A DNA stretch of 64,000 nucleotides from NCBI RefSeq assembly GCF_007676705.1, contig NZ_VEBF01000002.1:1426001-1490000 (forward strand), written 5' to 3'. Shown in pieces: positions 52,720-62,730 of the stretch (position 1 is its first letter; each line of letters opens with the position of its first letter). Under the pieces are notes generated by a model, which did not search any database, was not told the origin of the DNA, and saw only the letters and a program-made list of their open reading frames with translations. The stretch comes from Paenibacillus xylanexedens. GTDB taxonomy: Bacteria > Bacillota > Bacilli > Paenibacillales > Paenibacillaceae. The translations under genes were made by a program, and so were the position numbers.

Positions 52720-54234
52720 CTACAGTCTTGCGTTTACTCCCGGACCAAGTGGCAGGTTGAAGACATACCATAGAATGACCATAACCACCCACACCGAGAA
52801 GAACGCAATCGAATACGGCAAAATCAGTGAATAATACGTTCCCAGCTTCGCGTCTTTACGATACTCCTGCAGAAATCCTACGAACAGCGGTACAAACGGT
52901 GATACTGGAGCCAAGGGAATAACGACCGAGTCCGATACCCGGAAAATAACCTGAGTGAATGCCGGATGAAATCCAAGCAGCATCATCATTGGAATAAACA
53001 CCGGGGCAAGAATCGACCAGATCGCTGATCCGCTTGCAATAAACATTGTCAGCAATGCCGACAGGAAGATCAGCCCGATCACCACGGGAATGCCGTTAAT
53101 GCCCGTCTTTTCCAGTAAATCCGTGATCGTAAGTGCCAGAAACTTGCCCATGTTGCTCCAGTTGAACATCGCCACGAATTGAGACAGCGGGAACACCATC
53201 ACGATAAATCCAGCCATCGTTTTGATCGGTTCAATGAGCAGTTTCGGCAGATCGTTCTGGTTTTGGATCACTTTCAGTTTAATGCCGTAAGTCAGTGCTA
53301 CGGTAAAGAAGAACAGTAAAATGACAGGAACAATCCCGGCCAGGAAAGGCGAACCCATGACACTTCCCGTTTCAGGGTTACGAAGCACCCCATTGGAAGG
53401 CACGACCATGAATGCAATCACGGCGATAAAAAGCAATGCTGCGATTCCCGATGCACGTAGTGCCCGGTTCTCTTCAGGTGTCGGCGCTTCGAGCTTGTAC
53501 ACCCGCTCCCCTTCGTAACGGCCCAGGCGTGGTTCCAGGAATTTGTCAGTCATGAACCCGGCAACGAGGGTCAGCACAATAACCGAAGCGGACATAAAGT
53601 ACCAGTTATCCAGAACCGTAACACCCACATTGGGATCTACAGAGGCCGCAATCTCGGTACTGATGCCTGACAACAATACATCCGTGGTCACAATGAGCAT
53701 ATTGGCTGTAAAACCTGCACCCACACCAGCAATCGCGGCAATCAATCCGGCAACCGGATGTCTGCCTACCGCAAGAAAGATCAGCGCTCCAAGCGGAGGC
53801 ATGATCACAAGCGCTGCGTCCGAGGATACATGGCTGAAGAACGCGATGAAAATAACGAGATAACTGGCGTAACGCGCAGGTACCCGAACAGCCATTTTAC
53901 GCATAACCGCTTCGAGAAGCCCCACCTTCTCCGCCAGACCAATGCCCAGCACCAGAGCCAGGATGGAAGCCAGTGGTTTGAAATCGGCAAAGTTCTTGAC
54001 CACATTCGGCAACAGCCACTGAATCCCCTCTCTGCTCAGCAAGTTCTTGACGTGTACCTGCTCCCCATCAATCGGGTTATGTGCCGTCGCATTAAAGAGT
54101 GATAACACCAATGTGGCAACCATCAGGGCGAGAATGAGATAAATAAACAATAAAAACGGATTGGGAAGCTTATTCCCTACTTTCTCTACCCAACCAAAAA
54201 GTCCTGTGTTCTCCTGTCTGTCCGCATTCACCAT
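52720..54234 (-). CDS. abgT: AbgT-family transporter
   Basis: A 504-residue membrane protein with about 10-12 helices and two re-entrant hairpin regions. GWVEKVGNKLPNPFLLFIYLIL at the start, FFSHVSSDAALVIMPPLGALIF, and MFIASGSAIWSILAPVFIPMMMLLGFHPAFTQV with ITPLAPVSPFVPLFVGF near the end are AbgT signatures. Members import p-aminobenzoyl-glutamate or, in some bacteria, export sulfonamides. Pairing with the AbgA-like hydrolase favours import. The start at 54234 follows GGGGG. Confidence 0.9.
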   Translation of the reverse strand: MVNADRQENTGLFGWVEKVGNKLPNPFLLFIYLILALMVATLVLSLFNATAHNPIDGEQVHVKNLLSREGIQWLLPNVVKNFADFKPLASILALVLGIGLAEKVGLLEAVMRKMAVRVPARYASYLVIFIAFFSHVSSDAALVIMPPLGALIFLAVGRHPVAGLIAAIAGVGAGFTANMLIVTTDVLLSGISTEIAASVDPNVGVTVLDNWYFMSASVIVLTLVAGFMTDKFLEPRLGRYEGERVYKLEAPTPEENRALRASGIAALLFIAVIAFMVVPSNGVLRNPETGSVMGSPFLAGIVPVILLFFFTVALTYGIKLKVIQNQNDLPKLLIEPIKTMAGFIVMVFPLSQFVAMFNWSNMGKFLALTITDLLEKTGINGIPVVIGLIFLSALLTMFIASGSAIWSILAPVFIPMMMLLGFHPAFTQVIFRVSDSVVIPLAPVSPFVPLFVGFLQEYRKDAKLGTYYSLILPYSIAFFSVWVVMVILWYVFNLPLGPGVNARL

Positions 54235-54415
54235 GCAAACTACCCCCTGACTGTGATGGAACTGCCTCTGGATTGACTGAACAAGTCTGATGAGGTCTTG
54301 TCCCCGTTAGCAGATCATTAACGTACATTTAACGAAAATGTCGTAATTTTAGGACATTATATAATTAACTCCACATAAAGTTCAATACCTGTGTTATGTA
54401 TTTTAACACTAGAAA

Positions 54416-54500
54416 TAAAAAAACCGCTGATCTACTCTTGTGTTCTTGTCCTTTCCACACGGACATGAGACATAAGGTTGCATCATCGGTTTTATTGTTT
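54416..54500 (-). terminator. Terminator or attenuator between regulator and abgT
   Basis: On the minus strand AAAACCGATGATGC pairs imperfectly with ATCAGCGGTTTTTTT, enclosing a second hairpin around GTCC..GGAC. It ends about 180 bp before the abgT start and just after the regulator stop, so it can terminate the regulator or act as an abgT leader. Confidence 0.6.
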
Positions 54501-54518
54501 CGTTCTATGTTCGTTAAT

Positions 54519-55823
54519 CTAACGCAGGAGACGATAACGGTTACTAGGCCTTCCCCGCCTTGTATTCAGCTCATTGCCAGCAATCTCGGCCAGTGCAAAT
54601 GCGGTAAGGCTACCCATAATACGTTGTACGTGCCTGATGGTCATGGACAGTCCGGAAGCCAACTCACCGGCTGTAAATTCTTCTTTGCCCATTCGACGTA
54701 TGTATGCCTTTATTTTCTGGAATGTACGGATACTGACGCCTGCCTTGTTCAATTGTTCCAATAGTTCGATGTCGCTTGAATACGTTTCGTAGGATAATTC
54801 TTGGTCCTCTCCTGCCGCCTCCACAATGGTTCCATCCGTCTCATAGATAATGATTCGTCCGGCTTCATCATCCTTGGCATACTGGATGGCTTTGCGTGCA
54901 TGACGTTCGGCATCGAACGCCGTCTCCCCGAATCCAATTCCGGCAAAGGAGGGCAAGTCTGTATCCAGCTCCAACTGATGCATGGTCGAATGCAGTGATT
55001 CCATATTACGAGCCATTACACCTCTTGAACCATACATCAGATATCTCCCGGTGCCGTCTTGATGAAGAGATCCATCAATTTGTTCACAGTGTCGTAGCAG
55101 CACGCCCTTGATCTTCAGCTCCATATGCTGCAACTGGTAACGCTCGGTCGATTGTTCGCCAGCTTCATGCAATCGATCGATCTCAATCATGAGTACACCA
55201 ATCTGACTGTCCTTGAACGCGGAACTGCGAATCTGTTCAATCAGCATGCGTACGGCTTGCACCGTTTCCTGCTTGGTTGAATCTATTTTGAAGACGGGTA
55301 CCCCACGTTCCAACAGGCCTTCATACACCGCATACAGACATGTAATCGCTGCTTTGGTAAGCCCCTCCTGCCAATGCTGGACGTGAAACTCAATCATGGC
55401 TCCCACATCATAATCGATAGAAAACACGTATTTACGTAATTGTTCCTGCGAGAAATCCAGCTCTTCCAGGCTGTCCATCAGCCCCCAGCTCTCGTTATCT
55501 GTCATATCAATGGAGATATCTTTCACCGGACTGTCCAAGGTGTAGACGGCTTGAAGCATCGCCTTATACAAGCTTGCCCCTGTAGGAGGGCAGTATATCG
55601 CATGTTCTTTTTCAAGAAGTACAGCTTGGGCACTCAGATAAGGAATCGGCCCCGTAAATACCCACCCGTGTACATTCTCCCGATTTCGTCTAATAATGTC
55701 TCCTGTTTCTCTTGCATGTTCATAGGCATATAGCTCATAGCTCGCCCCCAGATTGTGACCCCGCAACGCACGCATGGTTCGCTCAATGGACGGCTTCGGT
55801 CCTACAATTCCGATACGATACAT
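54519..55823 (-). CDS. Putative transcriptional regulator with degenerate cyclase-like domain and C-terminal HTH
   Basis: A 434-residue cytoplasmic protein. An N-terminal domain (about 1-110, MYRIGIVGPKPSIERTMRAL) resembles sensory receiver-type beta-alpha folds. About 200-330 resembles a degenerate GGDEF/nucleotide-cyclase domain (GIGFGETAFDAERHARKAIQYAKDD) without the catalytic GGDEF. The C-terminal 80 residues form a winged or HTH DNA-binding domain (KEEFTAGELASGLSMTIRHVQRIMGSL, then NTRRGRPSNRYRL). The layout is reminiscent of PucR/CdaR-like proteins but I do not recognise a named family. Position upstream of abgT and abgA suggests it controls them. Confidence 0.65.
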   Translation of the reverse strand: MYRIGIVGPKPSIERTMRALRGHNLGASYELYAYEHARETGDIIRRNRENVHGWVFTGPIPYLSAQAVLLEKEHAIYCPPTGASLYKAMLQAVYTLDSPVKDISIDMTDNESWGLMDSLEELDFSQEQLRKYVFSIDYDVGAMIEFHVQHWQEGLTKAAITCLYAVYEGLLERGVPVFKIDSTKQETVQAVRMLIEQIRSSAFKDSQIGVLMIEIDRLHEAGEQSTERYQLQHMELKIKGVLLRHCEQIDGSLHQDGTGRYLMYGSRGVMARNMESLHSTMHQLELDTDLPSFAGIGFGETAFDAERHARKAIQYAKDDEAGRIIIYETDGTIVEAAGEDQELSYETYSSDIELLEQLNKAGVSIRTFQKIKAYIRRMGKEEFTAGELASGLSMTIRHVQRIMGSLTAFALAEIAGNELNTRRGRPSNRYRLLR

Positions 55824-55963
55824 TCACAGACCCCCTTCTTCCACTCCACAATGCCAAAATAAATAGTGGCTTCTGGCGCGGTCATTCCCTAGTCCGATTT
55901 TCTCCTTAACATACAAGAGAAATCCTCATGTTGTCCAGTTTGCCTGAATACCAGCATCCTTCA

Positions 55964-56003
55964 TTAATCGTAAATTTTACATATCGTTAATCTAATTCAT
56001 ATA
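55964..56003 (+). promoter_or_regulatory. Pho-box-like direct repeats
   Basis: TTAATC (55964), TTTACA (55976), TTAATC (55987) and CATATA (55998) recur at 11-12-bp spacing, as PhoP-binding TTAACA-type repeats do. They precede an alkaline phosphatase gene, which is a classical PhoPR target. A -10-like TATACA follows at about 56021. Confidence 0.55.
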
Positions 56004-56079
56004 TTGGTTTAGCATTTGTTGTATACACTGGGTTCTGGATACAAAACAAATTATACATATATTCTAGGAGGATGCATTC

Positions 56080-57732
56080 ATGTTAAACCGGTTCAATATC
56101 CGTGCAGCCAAAATGATGCTCGCGGTGACGACGATTGTTACAGCTACACTCGGAGGAAGCAGTGCAGCGTGGGCTGTGGAAGACACGACCTCAACGACAT
56201 CTGCATCACCGATTAAAAATGTCATCATTCTCATTCCTGACGGCATGGCTAACGATGCGACTGCCCTGGCTCGTTGGTACAAAGGCTCTTCCCTGACGCT
56301 GGACTCCATGGCAAGTGGTATGGTTCGCACACACTCTGCAGATGCGCCGATTGCGGACTCGGCCCCTGCCGGAACAGCTTTTGCAACAGGTTATAAATCG
56401 CATACCGGATTTGTCGGTGTACTGCCGGACAAGGCTACGATGCCTGGACAGAAGGCGATTGCGCCTGGAGATGAAAGAAAACCTGTTGCTTCCGTGCTGG
56501 AAGCATCCAAACTGGCAGGCAAAGCAACTGGAATTATCTCAACATCCGAAATTATGCACGCTACGCCAGCAGACTTCTCTGCTCACTACCCGGATCGCAA
56601 AAATTACGATGCGCTCAGCAAACAGCAAGTCTACAATGGCATGGATGTTGTATTGGGTGGGGGTAGCAAGTACCTTGAGCCAGCGGGGCGCAAAGACGGG
56701 GAGAATCTGGTTTCCTCCATTAAGGCACTGGGTTACGATTACGTAACTACACCGGCTGCAATGAAAGCATCCGACTCAAATAAACTCTGGGGTATGTTCG
56801 CTCCCACGAGCATGGCTTACAATATGGACCGTGACCCTGCGAAGCAGCCAAGCATTGCCGAGATGACATCCAAAGCCATCGAAGTTCTGTCCAAAGATGA
56901 AGACGGCTTCTTCCTGATGGTCGAAGGCAGTAAAGTAGACTGGGCAGCTCACGCCAACGATCCGATTGGTATTATCAGTGACGTGCTGGCTTTTGACAAT
57001 GCCGTAAAAGTAGCCATGGATTTTGCCAAAGCTGATGGAGAGACTGCCGTTGTGGCTGTAACGGACCACGGTAATGGCGGACTCACCATTGGTAACAACG
57101 CGACGTCCGGCACTTATGACAAAGAGCCATTGTCCACATTTATCGGACCTTTGAAAAAGGCCAAGCTGACAGGCGAAGGCGTAGAAGCGAAACTGAATGC
57201 CAAGCGCACGAACATCAAAGCAGTGATGAAACAATACTATGGCATTACCGATCTGACTTCCGAAGAGATTGCCACCATTAAAGCAGCTGAACCAGGCAGC
57301 CTTAACTATGCAATCGGTCCAATGATCAGCAAACGTGCAGGGATTGGCTGGACAACTGGTGGTCATACAGGTGGAGATGTTGTGTTGTACACGTATGCTC
57401 CGAACAATGACCGTCCATTCGGAGTAATCGACAACACGGATGTAGCCAAGTATATGGCACGTGTACTGGATCTGGATCTCGACAGTGTGAGCAAACAATT
57501 GTTTGTACCTGCCAAACAGGCATTTACAGCCAAAGGCGCGACGTACAAGCTGGATCTGACTGACGCCAAAAATCCGAAGATCCTCGTTACAAAAGGAAAT
57601 ACCAAGCTCGAACTGCAAATCTACAAAAATATTGCACTGGTGAACGGCAAAAAGACAACCTTGGAAGGTGTCATTGTATACAACGGTGTGGAAGCCTTTG
57701 TTCCACAAATGGCTGTTGATTTGATTCAATAA
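56080..57732 (+). CDS. Secreted alkaline phosphatase
   Basis: A 550-residue exported phosphomonoesterase releasing phosphate from organic esters. The signal peptide runs to about residue 33 (AAWA-VED). Metal and catalytic motifs are IPDGMANDATALARW, DSAPAGTAFATGYKSHTG (nucleophile Ser), EIMHATPADFSAHY, VEGSKVDWAAHAND, VTDHGNGG and TGGHTGGDVVLYTYAP. The last 90 residues resemble a copper amine oxidase N-terminal-like domain (NIALVNGKKTTLEGVIVYNG), also found in the propeller protein at 46429. The ATG at 56080 follows AGGAGG. Pho-box-like repeats lie upstream. Confidence 0.93.
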   Translation: MLNRFNIRAAKMMLAVTTIVTATLGGSSAAWAVEDTTSTTSASPIKNVIILIPDGMANDATALARWYKGSSLTLDSMASGMVRTHSADAPIADSAPAGTAFATGYKSHTGFVGVLPDKATMPGQKAIAPGDERKPVASVLEASKLAGKATGIISTSEIMHATPADFSAHYPDRKNYDALSKQQVYNGMDVVLGGGSKYLEPAGRKDGENLVSSIKALGYDYVTTPAAMKASDSNKLWGMFAPTSMAYNMDRDPAKQPSIAEMTSKAIEVLSKDEDGFFLMVEGSKVDWAAHANDPIGIISDVLAFDNAVKVAMDFAKADGETAVVAVTDHGNGGLTIGNNATSGTYDKEPLSTFIGPLKKAKLTGEGVEAKLNAKRTNIKAVMKQYYGITDLTSEEIATIKAAEPGSLNYAIGPMISKRAGIGWTTGGHTGGDVVLYTYAPNNDRPFGVIDNTDVAKYMARVLDLDLDSVSKQLFVPAKQAFTAKGATYKLDLTDAKNPKILVTKGNTKLELQIYKNIALVNGKKTTLEGVIVYNGVEAFVPQMAVDLIQ

Positions 57733-57772
57733 TACGTTAGAACTACCGGAACTACCGGAGATTAAACCATTT

Positions 57773-57801
57773 GGCTGCCGAATATTTCGGCAGCTATTTT
57801 G
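57773..57801 (+). terminator. Terminator of the alkaline phosphatase gene
   Basis: GCTGCCGAA and TTCGGCAGC form a perfect stem followed by TATTTTG. Confidence 0.75.
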
Positions 57802-57892
57802 TTGTTTTGTGATATGCAGTATGTCCCCGTTCCCGCTTATCGTATAATGAACATAATGTTGAGAAATAGGATACAAAAGGAGAGATTCACCC

Positions 57893-58258
57893 ATGTTAAT
57901 CAAATTAAACTGGATCACGCTGAGGGTCAGTAATTTGGAAGTTTCACTCAAGTTCTACCACGACATGCTCGGACTTCCCATTCAGCGCAGATTCGAAAGC
58001 CGCGGACGGCAGATTGCCATGCTGGGCATGGAAAATGAAACAAAGCTGGAACTGATTGAGGGCAGCGAATCCGTTCTTAAACCAGAGGCCGGCGTGTCGA
58101 TCGGCTATGAGGTGAACTCGCTGGAGGAAGCCATGGAGCGACTGGCTGAACTGAATATTCCGATTTTGCGCGGACCCATCCAGCCCAATCCTCACCTGCG
58201 ATTCATATATATTACCGACCCTGACGGCTTCGAGGTGCAGCTTGCAGAGCATGCATAA
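57893..58258 (+). CDS. VOC-family protein
   Basis: A 121-residue VOC domain: LNWITLRVSNLEVSLKFYHDMLGLP at the start and LRFIYITDPDGFEVQLAEHA at the end, with the metal Glu in FEVQL. The ATG follows AAAGGAGAG. Related proteins are glyoxalases, fosfomycin- or bleomycin-type resistance proteins and dioxygenases; none can be assigned from context. Confidence 0.85.
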   Translation: MLIKLNWITLRVSNLEVSLKFYHDMLGLPIQRRFESRGRQIAMLGMENETKLELIEGSESVLKPEAGVSIGYEVNSLEEAMERLAELNIPILRGPIQPNPHLRFIYITDPDGFEVQLAEHA

Positions 58259-58376
58259 TTAAGCGAGTGTAAAATGGAGTGTACGTATCATGATAACCAG
58301 TTGGGTGTTCATGTGCGCTGCCAATTCTGCACACTCAACCCTAAAATAGGACGGCGGCGGTAAGCTTTTTGTATGT

Positions 58377-59600
58377 TTACAGTTTCATGCGGCGCATCAG
58401 CGGCACACCTACGCGATTCAACAACCGATCAAGTAACAGCCAGCACCAGCGTCTGCCCCACGGAAGATGACGCTCATACACAGCGGAGTACTCGAAGTCA
58501 GCCACAGCACCGCGATTGCGCTTAAACTGCGCAGCCCCGGCGCTCTCATGTAACAGGTGGCCGTTCTCTCGAGCCTGCCCGATCAGGCATGCGGACAACA
58601 TGCGGTATAGTCCCACGGACTGGGGGATCGCCGTATCATAACCGAACAGCGGCGTTGTCATGATTCCATTTCGGCAGAAATAACCCATGACCGCGTCCAG
58701 GTGCCCCTCCTTTCGCAGTCCATAGATTCTGAGTGTTCCTGATGCCATTGCAGCAGTAATGAACCGCTCGGTGAATTGCGGATTGTGATAGGAGTATTTT
58801 TCAAGGTATAACAGCTTGTATAGCTCCACGATTCTTGGAATATCTGATTCTGTCATATCTGCTGCGGATACGAATTCGTATCCATGTTTGGCGAGCAATT
58901 GATCATCCCGCTTCAGCAACCATCGCGACTTCGAGTTACCAAAATTCGGATCATACGCACGGTACAGATAGATTTGCCGACTTGGGATCAATCGGCACCC
59001 CGCTTCCTTCAGCTTCTCCGTCAGGTCGGGATGAAGTTCCGGGCACAAGGAGCGAAAGACGACGATATGCTCAGGGTACCGCTCTTGTACAGCTGCAAGC
59101 ATGCGGACAGCCTGTTCGCCGGTCATGGAAGGATACAGGTTCGTAGAGAATAGCCAGTTGTTCACATGCACGACCTTGTTGATCTGCGATCTCTTCATTC
59201 CCCAACCCAACAGACTGAGCAGCACAGATAGCCCTTTTTCCAACACTGGCTTCTGCAACATGGCCAATTCTTGCTTAGCGTAACTCACATAATGCGTATA
59301 CGGTGAGCATACATAGGCATTGTCGTACTCCGCTTCATTCACCGTTAGCGGAAGAACGAGATCGTCTATCCGGGCGAGCAGCATTGTGGTCTCCACGTTC
59401 GCCATATAACTCCGGGTCCCATCCAGCATAAAGGGTTCCAAATAGGCTCTTGCATATCTGCCGTCCTCTGTATCGGGCCAGTCCATGCCTTTGATCGAAT
59501 GCTGATCATACAGACGCACGCGTTCAACACGGTTACCCTTTTCATCCTCGTATGTACGATCATCACAGGCCGATCTGTCTTTCATAACTTTATTCTTCAA
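58377..59600 (-). CDS. GNAT-like acyltransferase (FemAB/CelD-like)
   Basis: A 407-residue cytoplasmic protein. The N-terminal half (to about 200) includes HYVSYAKQELAML and INKVVHVNNWLFSTNLYPS. The C-terminal half contains an acetyltransferase-like core (GTLRIYGLRKEGHLDAVMGYFCRNGIMTTPLFGYD, then GLYRMLSACLIGQARENGHLLHESAGAAQFKRNRG). The last part resembles the closing of a GNAT or FemAB-like fold. Function unknown; peptidoglycan- or polysaccharide-modifying transferases are the closest analogues. No neighbour helps. Confidence 0.55.
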   Translation of the reverse strand: MKNKVMKDRSACDDRTYEDEKGNRVERVRLYDQHSIKGMDWPDTEDGRYARAYLEPFMLDGTRSYMANVETTMLLARIDDLVLPLTVNEAEYDNAYVCSPYTHYVSYAKQELAMLQKPVLEKGLSVLLSLLGWGMKRSQINKVVHVNNWLFSTNLYPSMTGEQAVRMLAAVQERYPEHIVVFRSLCPELHPDLTEKLKEAGCRLIPSRQIYLYRAYDPNFGNSKSRWLLKRDDQLLAKHGYEFVSAADMTESDIPRIVELYKLLYLEKYSYHNPQFTERFITAAMASGTLRIYGLRKEGHLDAVMGYFCRNGIMTTPLFGYDTAIPQSVGLYRMLSACLIGQARENGHLLHESAGAAQFKRNRGAVADFEYSAVYERHLPWGRRWCWLLLDRLLNRVGVPLMRRMKL

Positions 59601-59681
59601 GCTTATACTCCCCCATACCCTTCATACTCTACACCACACTGTATAGGAAAAAAATACTGCTTTCAAGTTGTATTCCAGATG

Positions 59682-59724
59682 AAAAAAAGCCTGTCCAGCA
59701 CGCTAAATACGCACCGACAGGCTC
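59682..59724 (-). terminator. Terminator of the chemoreceptor gene
   Basis: On the minus strand AGAGCCTGTC and GACAGGCTTTTTTTC form a stem with a 20-base loop and T-run, just past the stop. Confidence 0.75.
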
Positions 59725-59738
59725 TTAACTAGTTATTA

Positions 59739-61217
59739 TTAAAGTTTGTTCTCAGCGGAAGAAGCCTGATGATCCGAGACCAATTCATTCAGGTCTACAA
59801 TCAGTTGCTCCAGTTCTCCAAAGCTATTTACCATCTTCTGTGTCAGGTTACGTTGTTCTTCCATGCTCGCCAGAATCTCTTCTGTCGCTGCACTGGATTG
59901 CTCAGTCACACTCGAGATTTCGGAAACCTCATTCACAACTCTGGTGGAAGATTCCTTCATGGTAGCCGAACTAGTCTCTATATCTGTCGCTTGATTCAAT
60001 ACATGTTGAGAGTTACTGTTGATCGTACGGAATACTTCCTCTGCCGTATGCACACTATCTCTTCCTTGTTGTAACGATTGTCGAATGCGTTCGAATCGAT
60101 CCGTCAGTGCCTGCGTCTGTCCTTTCAATCGAGACAGGATGGTTGCAATATCACTTGCGGACTGACCCGAGTTCTCGGCCAACTTACGAACTTCCTCTGA
60201 TACAACAGCAAACCCGCGTCCATGCTCACCCGCACGAGCTGCTTCAATGGCTGCATTGAGTGCGAGCAGGTTGGTCTGACTCGCAATATCCGCTATGCTG
60301 TTCAGCATAAGCGTCATGGATTCACTTTCCTCGTTAAACTTTCGCATGTCATTTGCAGTGGTATCGATTGTCTCATATAGCTCTTGCATCTGAATGTTCA
60401 GCTGGTCCATCTGTGTGCTTCCTGTTTGCGTGCTCGTTGCCATACTTGCGGACAACTCTTTCATCTGTTGGGAATACGATGCAACGTCCTTGATATGCTG
60501 ATCCGACACAGACAAGGATTCCGAAATCTCGGCTACACTGGTCGCCTGGAACTCAACACCTTTTGCAACCTCACTGAACCCAAGCGTCACCTCATTGGTG
60601 ATGGAGCCAGTCGCATTCACTTTTTGCTTCAATTGATCCGTATAACGTGATAAACCTTCGACCGATTCCTTCACACGTTCCAGCATAGTTTCCACTCTTT
60701 GTTTAGAGTGCTCCACCTCATTCTGGCGTACTTCACTTTCATGGAAGAGCCTTTGATTCAATTGTGAGACCAGCATCAAAACAGCTCCCGTAAGAGCAAA
60801 TAGTCCCACATTGACGATATTACCTATTAGCTCAACAGAATCAACGGTATTCATAACAAATAACTGAAGAACACTGTTGACTAGTAATACCGAGAATCCA
60901 ACCATAAAAAATTTCTTGTTAGGGAATAACAGTAGAACTGCGGTTATGACCAAACTTAACGCAAAATTGACCGTTCCCCAACCGACATAGACTCCACATA
61001 TTGTAAGTAATACGGTAATCAGCCATGGGATGAGATAAATATGTTTCTTTTTCGCATTAGCATATGTAATCCAAACTACAAAGATCAGAGCTACTCCATT
61101 GGACACAAGTAACTTCGGCATCATAAAGGCCAGCCCCATACCAATGGCAACGATAATCCACAATATGATACCGATTAATTTGTTCCTTTTCCAAATAATT
61201 TCGTCCATACGATCCAT
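59739..61217 (-). CDS. Methyl-accepting chemotaxis protein without extracellular sensor domain
   Basis: A 492-residue chemoreceptor. The first about 175 residues hold six hydrophobic helices with short loops ([21 protein letters not shown] through [16 protein letters not shown]) and no Cache or 4HB sensor domain. The signalling domain follows, with the hairpin tip [33 protein letters not shown] conserved. There is no clear HAMP. Such receptors sense membrane or internal signals. Start ATG at 61217; an ATG three codons later is possible. Confidence 0.9.
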   Translation of the reverse strand: MDRMDEIIWKRNKLIGIILWIIVAIGMGLAFMMPKLLVSNGVALIFVVWITYANAKKKHIYLIPWLITVLLTICGVYVGWGTVNFALSLVITAVLLLFPNKKFFMVGFSVLLVNSVLQLFVMNTVDSVELIGNIVNVGLFALTGAVLMLVSQLNQRLFHESEVRQNEVEHSKQRVETMLERVKESVEGLSRYTDQLKQKVNATGSITNEVTLGFSEVAKGVEFQATSVAEISESLSVSDQHIKDVASYSQQMKELSASMATSTQTGSTQMDQLNIQMQELYETIDTTANDMRKFNEESESMTLMLNSIADIASQTNLLALNAAIEAARAGEHGRGFAVVSEEVRKLAENSGQSASDIATILSRLKGQTQALTDRFERIRQSLQQGRDSVHTAEEVFRTINSNSQHVLNQATDIETSSATMKESSTRVVNEVSEISSVTEQSSAATEEILASMEEQRNLTQKMVNSFGELEQLIVDLNELVSDHQASSAENKL

Positions 61218-61520
61218 GCATACCCCGTCCTTTTAAGTAGGTTAAATGTAAGTTGTAGGGCCTTTCTGTACTACATCTAGTAGTCTTTGGTCCTGCTTAT
61301 GCGCAAATCGCAAATACGCAGCGCCTTAGCATAGTACATATTGACTTCATAAGTATGAAATCAGCGCTACTTTATGTATATCGGTATTGTTAATTAAAAA
61401 TGAATATGAATTGTAAAATGATATGCGGACATATCATTTTACAAACAAAAAGGCCTGTCTTATACGTTTGACGTATAGGACAGGCCTTTTTGGCATAATG
61501 CGAATGTACAGGACAAACTC
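61218..61520. other. 303-bp intergenic region
   Basis: Holds the promoter side of the chemoreceptor gene (61218 to about 61400) and the terminator of the pectate lyase gene. No gene-length frame or further motif is supported here. Confidence 0.6.
61447..61493 (-). terminator. Terminator of the pectate lyase gene
   Basis: AAAGGCCTGTCTTATACG and CGTATAGGACAGGCCTTTTT form an almost perfect stem with T-runs on both sides. Confidence 0.85.
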
Positions 61521-62564
61521 TTATTTTCCGAATACAAGTGTCGTATTGGAGGAGCCTGCATACTTGGTGACGAACTCACGTGCGTAGCTGGCGCTCTCTA
61601 CCTGATAACTGTAATTGGAACTTGGTCTCCAGTTGGTTTTAGGAGAAGTCGGGCTATTAAGGGCTGGCGTACTGCCCGTATCGGTGAACTCCCCTTTTCC
61701 TTTGTCATCCAAGATGCCACCCTTTTCAGCGCCAGCACCAAAGTAGTTGTTTTCGGAATAAATTCGTGCTTTTTCACCAATTGTGATGGCCTGATTAAAG
61801 TTGTTTGCATAGTTGTTTTTGAGATGGAAGTAACCATATCTTAAAAGTCCAGGTCCACGTACATATAGATTTTCGAAGTAATTGTTGGACATCGTCACAT
61901 GAGGTACGCCATTGTAACTGCTGTTACCATCATTCGGATGTCCGAGAATTACGCCATACTTATGGTTCGCAAATTTGGAATTGCTAATCGTAATATAGTC
62001 TGCGCGATCACCAATGTACAGAAGCTTGTCCAGGTCACTTCCGCCGGAGCTGTAGCTATGGCCAGAGAACGTCACATGATCGATCCAATAATTAGAGCCA
62101 GAAGTGATATACACCTGGATATCATCATTCCCGTTGATATTTGCTGAATGTTGAAATGTCAGATTCTGAAAAACCACATTGCTTGAACTACTTGTAGATC
62201 TGAAATGAATATTCGTTAATGTATGTTTGTCAAAGGAACCTACGAGTGTTTTGTTCGCTCCAAATTCAACCTTTTGCAAGGTGGATGAAGAAATATTCTG
62301 TTCAACAACGACAATTTTGGCTGTAGAGCCCGCCATATGTGTTCTCAGGTCATTAAGATTACTTACGTAAACCACCTGACCGTTCTTCCCACCTGTCGTG
62401 GCTGCCTTGGATACACCACTTTCATTCTTCGCACTGCCTGCAAAACCGGTTAATCCGTTTGTACCTGTGTTCGGATAACTGGCCGCGCCATATGTAGACG
62501 GAGCCGTTGAGATCGTTAACAACAATAGAGTTACCGCGAGTAAAAGCATCGAAAATTTCTTCAA
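61521..62564 (-). CDS. Secreted pectate lyase (PL1 family)
   Basis: A 347-residue secreted enzyme cleaving polygalacturonate by beta-elimination with calcium. A TTG at 62564 follows AAAGGATGG and gives a signal peptide ending in STYGAA. The PL1 helix shows [62 protein letters not shown] with the calcium-site Asp, [35 protein letters not shown], where the catalytic Arg sits in VRGPG. An in-frame ATG at 62549 is an alternative start. It is a single-gene unit. The nearby AraC regulator and GH42 gene suggest use of rhamnogalacturonan or galactan. Confidence 0.92.
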   Translation of the reverse strand: MKKFSMLLLAVTLLLLTISTAPSTYGAASYPNTGTNGLTGFAGSAKNESGVSKAATTGGKNGQVVYVSNLNDLRTHMAGSTAKIVVVEQNISSSTLQKVEFGANKTLVGSFDKHTLTNIHFRSTSSSSNVVFQNLTFQHSANINGNDDIQVYITSGSNYWIDHVTFSGHSYSSGGSDLDKLLYIGDRADYITISNSKFANHKYGVILGHPNDGNSSYNGVPHVTMSNNYFENLYVRGPGLLRYGYFHLKNNYANNFNQAITIGEKARIYSENNYFGAGAEKGGILDDKGKGEFTDTGSTPALNSPTSPKTNWRPSSNYSYQVESASYAREFVTKYAGSSNTTLVFGK

Positions 62565-62730
62565 AATTTCACCATCCTTTATAATATTATCCTCGAATAC
62601 AACACGATTATATCGTGTAACTTTGGTTGTGACAATACAATAATTGCAAAAAGACATCAATATTATCTTTTTTGCAACAGCAGATCAGATATAGTGAAAA
62701 AACAAAAACAGACCTTTCTTTCACACAAAA

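Noticed and set aside
56776..57951. A 391-codon open frame antisense to the alkaline phosphatase
   Set aside because: Cys- and His-rich composition and lack of a ribosome site mark it as a shadow of the sense gene.
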